Part shown: positions 60,289-64,000 of the stretch, piece by piece
Layout: every line of letters begins with the position of its first letter
Numbering within the stretch: the stretch's first letter is position 1
Origin: Prauserella muralis
GTDB taxonomy: Bacteria > Actinomycetota > Actinomycetes > Mycobacteriales > Pseudonocardiaceae
Reading direction: 5' to 3'
NCBI RefSeq assembly: GCF_003202285.1
Contig: NZ_MASW01000001.1
Location: 806,001 to 870,000, forward strand
Length of the DNA: 64,000 nucleotides
The notes under the pieces: generated by a model
Seen by the model: only the letters and a program-made list of their open reading frames with translations
Database searches by the model: none
What the model was told of the DNA's origin: nothing
Program-made: the position numbers and the translations under genes

Positions 60289-60978
60289 TCAGTTCTGGCT
60301 GATCCACTGGCCGGTGGCCGAGTCGATCTTGGCGACACCCTCGACCGTGTCGTGCCCGCCGCCCCACAGGCTGTCGCTCCCGGCGGCCGCACCCGAGCTG
60401 CTGCCGGTCTCGGTCCACTCGCCGTCGCCGGTGTGCTCCAGGGTGACGGAGTTGCCCTCCGCGTCGATGAGCACCGCGACATCGGCCTCGCCGTCGCCGT
60501 CGGAGTCGGTGAACGCGATCGTCGTGTCGCCGTCCTCGACCACCGCGGTGTCGTTCACGCCGTCGTTGTCGGTGTCGACGGTCGCGGGGCCCACCTCGAC
60601 GTCGCCGCTCGGCATGTCGGCCGTGATGGTGCCGCCCGCGCCGGTCTGGGTGTCGGTGCCGCCGCCGTCGCCTCCCGGCCTGCCCGGCTCCACGGACACC
60701 CAGTCGCCGCTGGCGTCGTCGTACTGGGCATGGGCGGTGGTCTGCCCCTGGGCGTCGAGCGCGATGTACTCGTCGGCGTCGCCGTCGCCGTCGTTGTCGA
60801 CGAACGCCTGGGTCGAGCCGTCGGCGTGCTCGATGACCGCCGTGTCCTCGACGCCGTCCTCGTTGATGTCGAAGTTGACGTCGGCGGAGTAGTCCTCGCC
60901 TTCGACGGTGATGGTCATGTCCTCCGACGCGCCCGCCGGGTCAGTGGCGTCGGCGCCACCACTCTCGTCGACCCACAC
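60289..60978 (-). CDS. Asp-rich calcium-binding-like protein (DUF6802-type)
   Basis: A 229-residue, very acidic protein with repeated D-x-D-G-D-G-x-x-D loops: FDINEDGVEDTAVIEH, FVDNDGDGDADEYIAL, VDTDNDGVNDTAVVED, FTDSDGDGEADVAVLI. These resemble thrombospondin type-3 or dockerin calcium loops. The tail VEGVAKIDSATGQWISQN repeats the theme. I recall such proteins as a DUF6802 family in Mycobacteriales. There is no signal peptide, so export, if any, is by another route. GTG start with AGGGGGAG upstream; own terminator. Confidence 0.75.
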   Translation of the reverse strand: MWVDESGGADATDPAGASEDMTITVEGEDYSADVNFDINEDGVEDTAVIEHADGSTQAFVDNDGDGDADEYIALDAQGQTTAHAQYDDASGDWVSVEPGRPGGDGGGTDTQTGAGGTITADMPSGDVEVGPATVDTDNDGVNDTAVVEDGDTTIAFTDSDGDGEADVAVLIDAEGNSVTLEHTGDGEWTETGSSSGAAAGSDSLWGGGHDTVEGVAKIDSATGQWISQN

Positions 60979-61085
60979 TGGGAACTCCCCCTCTGGTCAG
61001 GGCTTGGCAGTCTGTCTGTGCTGTCCGTGGATAGGACTCACGGTATTCCCGTTCGGTTCCCGGCACCAGTTCCGCTCCGCGGGAC

Positions 61086-62939
61086 TCACCCGTCGCGCGG
61101 CCGGTCGCGCAACGCGCGGATCCGGCCGAGGAAGCTTTCGGCCTTGTCGCGGCCCTCGGCGACCTCCTTGAGGCGCCTGGTCACCACCGACAGCTTCCTG
61201 GACCGCTCCTGCGCGTCCATCTTGATGGTCTTGTCCAGCTCCTTCAGCTCCGCCTCGATCGCCTCGATGCGCCTGCTCAGCGCGTCGTCGAGGGCGAGGG
61301 CGAGCTGCTGCTCCGCCTCGATGAGCTGCTCGGCCACCAGCTGGTCCAGCGTCGAGCGCGCGTCCGCGATCGACTCGACCAGCCACTGCTTGGTGTGCTG
61401 CTTGTCGGCGGCGTGCCTGCGGGTGCGCGCCATCCACCAGCCTGCCCCGAGCCCGATCACGATCGTCGCGGGCAGCACCACCGGGTTGAACAGGGCGAAC
61501 CCGGCCAGTGGCGCCGCGGCCAGCTTCGCCGCACCCGCGCCGCCGGAGACGCCCATGAACACGAGCAGCTTGTCCTCGGCCGTCGGCGGCCGCTTGTCCG
61601 GGGGCCGCAGCACGACCGGTGGCCCGCCCCCACGCGCGAACTGGGCCCGGATGATGTCCAGCTCCTCGGCGGAGAACAGTTCCGCGAGCGCCACCTCGGT
61701 GACGTGGTTGAGCCGCTGGGCCAGCAGCGCCGAGACGCGCTGCGAGATGGTCTGCAACGCGGCGTCCACCTGCTGCGGAAGGCCGGCCAGCTCCTCGCGG
61801 CTCGCGGCGTCGATGCGCTGCCGGAAGTAGGACTGCGCGTCGCGCATCTGCCTGCTGCCCTCGTGGCCCAGCTCCACGCGGGCGCGCTGCACCTCGCCGC
61901 GCAGCTTGAGCTGCCAGCCGCGCGTGGACGAGCGCCGCTCCGTGGTGAGCTGGTCGCGCCGCCGCCGCAGGTGCTCGGCCTCCGACTCGCCGGAGGTCAG
62001 CGCCCGCTGCTCGGCGCTGAGCTTCGCGTGCTGCTCGGCGAGCGCGCTGGACAGCGCCCGCAGCGTGTTGGCCTCACCGAGCATCACCGAGCGGCCCACC
62101 AGCAGCTCCTGGATGACACCCTGCAGCTCGGCGACCCCGGACTTCTCGCGGAGCATGGCGGCGGCCTGCTCGTTCGGCGCCTTGCCCGCCAGCTCGAACA
62201 TGCGCGCGGACACGGGGTGGAACGGCGCGTCGGCGAACCGCGGTGCGTGCTCGGCGAGCAGTTCGCGGTCGGCGGCCAGCACCTCCCGCCAGCCGCGGAA
62301 CTGGTCGGTCTTGGACAGCGCGAACAGCACCGTCTCGACGCGGTCGGCCATGGTGCTGAGGAACTGCAGCTCGGTGGAGGTGAACGGTGCCGACGCGTCG
62401 ACGACGAACAGCAGCGCGGTGGCGCTGGCTGCCGCCTCCATCGCCAGCTCGCCGTGCATGGAGTCGAGCCCGCCGACTCCGGGCGTGTCCACCACGGTGA
62501 CGCGCTCCAGCAGCGGGACCGGCCCGGACACCTCGACGTTGCGGGGCGGCAGCTGGCCCTCCGGCAGCTCGTGCGTGGTCGAGACCCAGCGCGCCAGCTC
62601 CTCCATCGGAAATCCGACGGGGGCGAGCTGACCCGGATAGCAGGCTTGGGCCAGCCACTCGTTGGCGTAGTCGAACACCAGGTAGGTGGCCGTGGCCACC
62701 TCGGCGTCGACGGGGGAGAGGCCGGGGGTCGCCAGCAGGGCGTTGACGAGCGAGCTCTTGCCCCGGTTGGTCTCGCCGACGACCACGACCGACGGCTTCT
62801 TCGCCCGCGCCCTGCGCTGCTCCTCGACCCATTTCGCGGCCTGCGGGTCGAGTTCGCGCAGCAGCACCAGCAGCGCCTCGCGCGCCTGTTTGACCTGGGC
62901 GGGCAGGGCAGGCTTGCCGAGCGAGGGTGCCGTGGTCAC
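61086..62939 (-). CDS. Dynamin-family GTPase (second of pair)
   Basis: A 617-residue dynamin-like protein. G1 VVGETNRGKSSLVNALL (about 54-70), G2 region T in VATATYLVF, G3 VVDTPGVGGLDSMHG (about 148-162), G4 SKTDQF (about 212). Then long coiled helices (LAEQHAKLSAEQRALT, RRRRDQLTTERRSS), a hydrophobic hairpin (about 495-525, LAGFALFNPVVLPATIVIGLGAG) for membrane insertion, and a C-terminal helical bundle. Such proteins remodel membranes or form filaments. Last gene of the minus-strand operon after the GrpE-like gene (29 bp gap). Confidence 0.88.
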   Translation of the reverse strand: MTTAPSLGKPALPAQVKQAREALLVLLRELDPQAAKWVEEQRRARAKKPSVVVVGETNRGKSSLVNALLATPGLSPVDAEVATATYLVFDYANEWLAQACYPGQLAPVGFPMEELARWVSTTHELPEGQLPPRNVEVSGPVPLLERVTVVDTPGVGGLDSMHGELAMEAAASATALLFVVDASAPFTSTELQFLSTMADRVETVLFALSKTDQFRGWREVLAADRELLAEHAPRFADAPFHPVSARMFELAGKAPNEQAAAMLREKSGVAELQGVIQELLVGRSVMLGEANTLRALSSALAEQHAKLSAEQRALTSGESEAEHLRRRRDQLTTERRSSTRGWQLKLRGEVQRARVELGHEGSRQMRDAQSYFRQRIDAASREELAGLPQQVDAALQTISQRVSALLAQRLNHVTEVALAELFSAEELDIIRAQFARGGGPPVVLRPPDKRPPTAEDKLLVFMGVSGGAGAAKLAAAPLAGFALFNPVVLPATIVIGLGAGWWMARTRRHAADKQHTKQWLVESIADARSTLDQLVAEQLIEAEQQLALALDDALSRRIEAIEAELKELDKTIKMDAQERSRKLSVVTRRLKEVAEGRDKAESFLGRIRALRDRPRDG

Positions 62940-62968
62940 ACGCGGACTCTAGCGCGGCCGCCGGGCCG

Positions 62969-63421
62969 TCAGCGTCTGGTGTACACCGTGACGACCGGTG
63001 CGCGCAGCAGCCGGTCGTGGTCGAGGAAGCCGACGACCTCGGTCTCGGCGACCGTGCCCTCGAGGCCCGCGTCCTCGGTGGGCACGGCACCGCCCGCCTC
63101 GTGCAGGGCCGGGTCGAAGCGCTGGCCGTCGGGGCGCAGGGCGTGGACGCCGATCCCGGCGAGTCCCTGCTCGATCCGTTCGGCGACCCCGCCGCTGCGC
63201 GCGCGGTCCATCGCGTACAGGCACAGCTGGATGAGCGCGTGCCGGTCCGCGAGCGCCTGGTCGTGGCCGATGGTGGCGGCTACTACGGGTTCCACGCCCG
63301 GCTTCGACGCGCCGTCCGCCGGTGCGGTTCCCTGCGACCCGACGGGGATCTGCCCGGTCGGCGGCTCGGGGTCGTCCGTGGTGTCCGCCGTGCCCCTGCC
63401 CTTGCGGAACCATCCGCTCAT
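62969..63421 (-). CDS. GrpE-like protein encoded between dynamin GTPases
   Basis: A 150-residue protein with a disordered start (RKGRGTADTTDDPEPP) and a C-terminal GrpE-like head: IEQGLAGIGVHALRPDGQRFDPALHEAGGAVPTED, shown in part by the signature GQRFDPALHEAGG, then strands VAETEVVGFLDHDRLLRAPVVTVYTRR in two parts. GrpE is an Hsp70 nucleotide exchange factor; the short helical stalk here is unusual. Start overlaps the upstream dynamin stop by 4 bp (ATGA). An Hsp70-like partner may lie beyond the window edge. Confidence 0.72.
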   Translation of the reverse strand: MSGWFRKGRGTADTTDDPEPPTGQIPVGSQGTAPADGASKPGVEPVVAATIGHDQALADRHALIQLCLYAMDRARSGGVAERIEQGLAGIGVHALRPDGQRFDPALHEAGGAVPTEDAGLEGTVAETEVVGFLDHDRLLRAPVVTVYTRR

Positions 63422-64000
63422 CGTCGGCCTCCAGCGGGCTCTCGCAGCTGCTGCCAGATCAGGAAGTACGCCCTGTGCACCACGTGGGCCACCCGGCTCT
63501 GCGCCGGGGTCGCCCCGAACGAGGCGAACGAACGCCACCAGCCCGCGCGCTCCAGCGCGTAGGTGGCGAGGTCGGCCCGGGATCCGCCGGGCTTGCCGAG
63601 CTGCGCCGCCAGGTCGGCGTTGCTGCCGACCCGCAGCACCTCCTCCGCCAGGTCCTCGGGCATCTCCACCGCGCCGGACGCGACGAGGGTCAGCGCCTCC
63701 AGCAGGCGCAGCTGGTGGGCCTCGGGCTTGGCGAGCAGCACCTCGATGGCGTCGTGGACCCGCTGCCGCTCGGCCTGGTCCCCGGAGGCGTGGGCGAGCG
63801 CGGTGATCGACGCCAGCGCCGCGGCGGCCTTGATGCCGTCGGCCCGCGCGGCGAACACCGTGTTCAGCCGCGCGCGCACCGCGGCGAGCCCGGAGACGTC
63901 GAGCAGCCGTCGCCGCAGCGCGCCCGCCGTGATGTCCGGCTCGGCGCGGATGGCGTCCACCGCGCTGCGGATGCCGAACAGGTCCAGCTTCTCCAGCAGG
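63418..64000 (-). CDS. Dynamin-family GTPase, C-terminal part (gene cut by window edge)
   Basis: The last 193 codons of a larger gene running off the right end; the frame is open to base 64000. The visible part reads LLEKLDLFGIRSAVDAIRAE, then helices GALRRRLLDVSGLAAVRARLNTVFAARAD shown by RRRLLDVSGLAAVRARL, and AHASGDQAERQRVHDAIEVLL. This resembles the C-terminal helical part of paired actinobacterial dynamin GTPases, an assignment resting mostly on context. It is coupled to the GrpE-like gene. A start codon inside the window (63960) is not the real one. Confidence 0.55.
   Translation of the reverse strand, partial: LLEKLDLFGIRSAVDAIRAEPDITAGALRRRLLDVSGLAAVRARLNTVFAARADGIKAAAALASITALAHASGDQAERQRVHDAIEVLLAKPEAHQLRLLEALTLVASGAVEMPEDLAEEVLRVGSNADLAAQLGKPGGSRADLATYALERAGWWRSFASFGATPAQSRVAHVVHRAYFLIWQQLREPAGGRR

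Overview
The window is a very GC-rich actinobacterial chromosome segment (roughly 70% G+C, almost every third codon position G or C). Gene content points to Mycobacteriales, most likely the family Pseudonocardiaceae (Amycolatopsis, Saccharomonospora or Prauserella type). This is an inference from the FadE5/HtdX/FabG4/FadA2 set, GTP-dependent PEPCK, a septum-formation lipoprotein, an IdeR/DmdR-like iron box and dynamin-like GTPases. I found no rRNA, tRNA, CRISPR array, transposase or phage gene. The window cuts into a gene at its right end and possibly at its left end.

Layout: (1) 1-3 kb: LuxR-type regulator, FadE5-like acyl-CoA dehydrogenase behind two palindromic operators, and a GlsB stress membrane protein. 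(2) 3-10.4 kb: VanW-type cell-envelope protein, divergent GroES-like protein, thioredoxin-NHL protein, small lipoprotein, SRPBCC protein and a large beta-helix-like membrane protein. (3) 10.5-16.3 kb: polar amino acid ABC importer, then a divergent iron-siderophore importer (two permeases and a binding protein, no ATPase) sharing an iron box. (4) 16.3-20.5 kb: a five-gene, translationally coupled biotin-uptake operon, bioY - acyl-CoA ligase - thiolase - ECF ATPase - EcfT. (5) 20.5-31.7 kb: a LIV-type ABC importer with an acyl-CoA ligase inside the operon, flanked by two paralogous M20 peptidases and a class III aminotransferase; a CRP/GlxR-like site lies upstream of each M20 gene. A 38-bp sequence repeated three times, each copy a 13-codon mini-ORF, precedes livH. 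(6) 32-35.7 kb: E1alpha-E1beta-E2 of a 2-oxoacid dehydrogenase; the E2 linker carries an in-frame palindromic repeat. (7) 35.7-42.6 kb: pentapeptide-like membrane protein, FxsA, SCP2 protein, TetR regulator, HtdX, FabG4 and FadA2. (8) 42.7-51.4 kb: Drr-type exporter, DoxX protein, glycerophosphodiesterase, AAA-type ATPase, a 48-residue basic protein, MarR-GNAT fusion, AhpD-like protein and a DGPF/ECF42 sigma pair. (9) 51.4-64 kb: monocarboxylate-type symporter with DUF3311 partner, septum-formation lipoprotein, TAP-type hydrolase, XRE regulator, atypical Nramp transporter, PEPCK, Asp-rich acidic protein and a dynamin - GrpE-like - dynamin operon.

Common threads: lipid and acyl-CoA metabolism dominates. 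A 22-bp palindrome between fabG4 and fadA2 recurs in weaker form before fadE5 and before the TetR gene, which suggests one beta-oxidation regulon more than 35 kb long, with the TetR protein as candidate regulator. CRP/GlxR-like 16-mers suggest carbon-status control of the LIV/M20 island. The clearest unusual structures are the triple overlapping mini-ORF leader before livH, the repeat captured inside E2, the ligase/thiolase pair inside the biotin-uptake operon, and an Nramp-family protein without the usual metal-site motifs.
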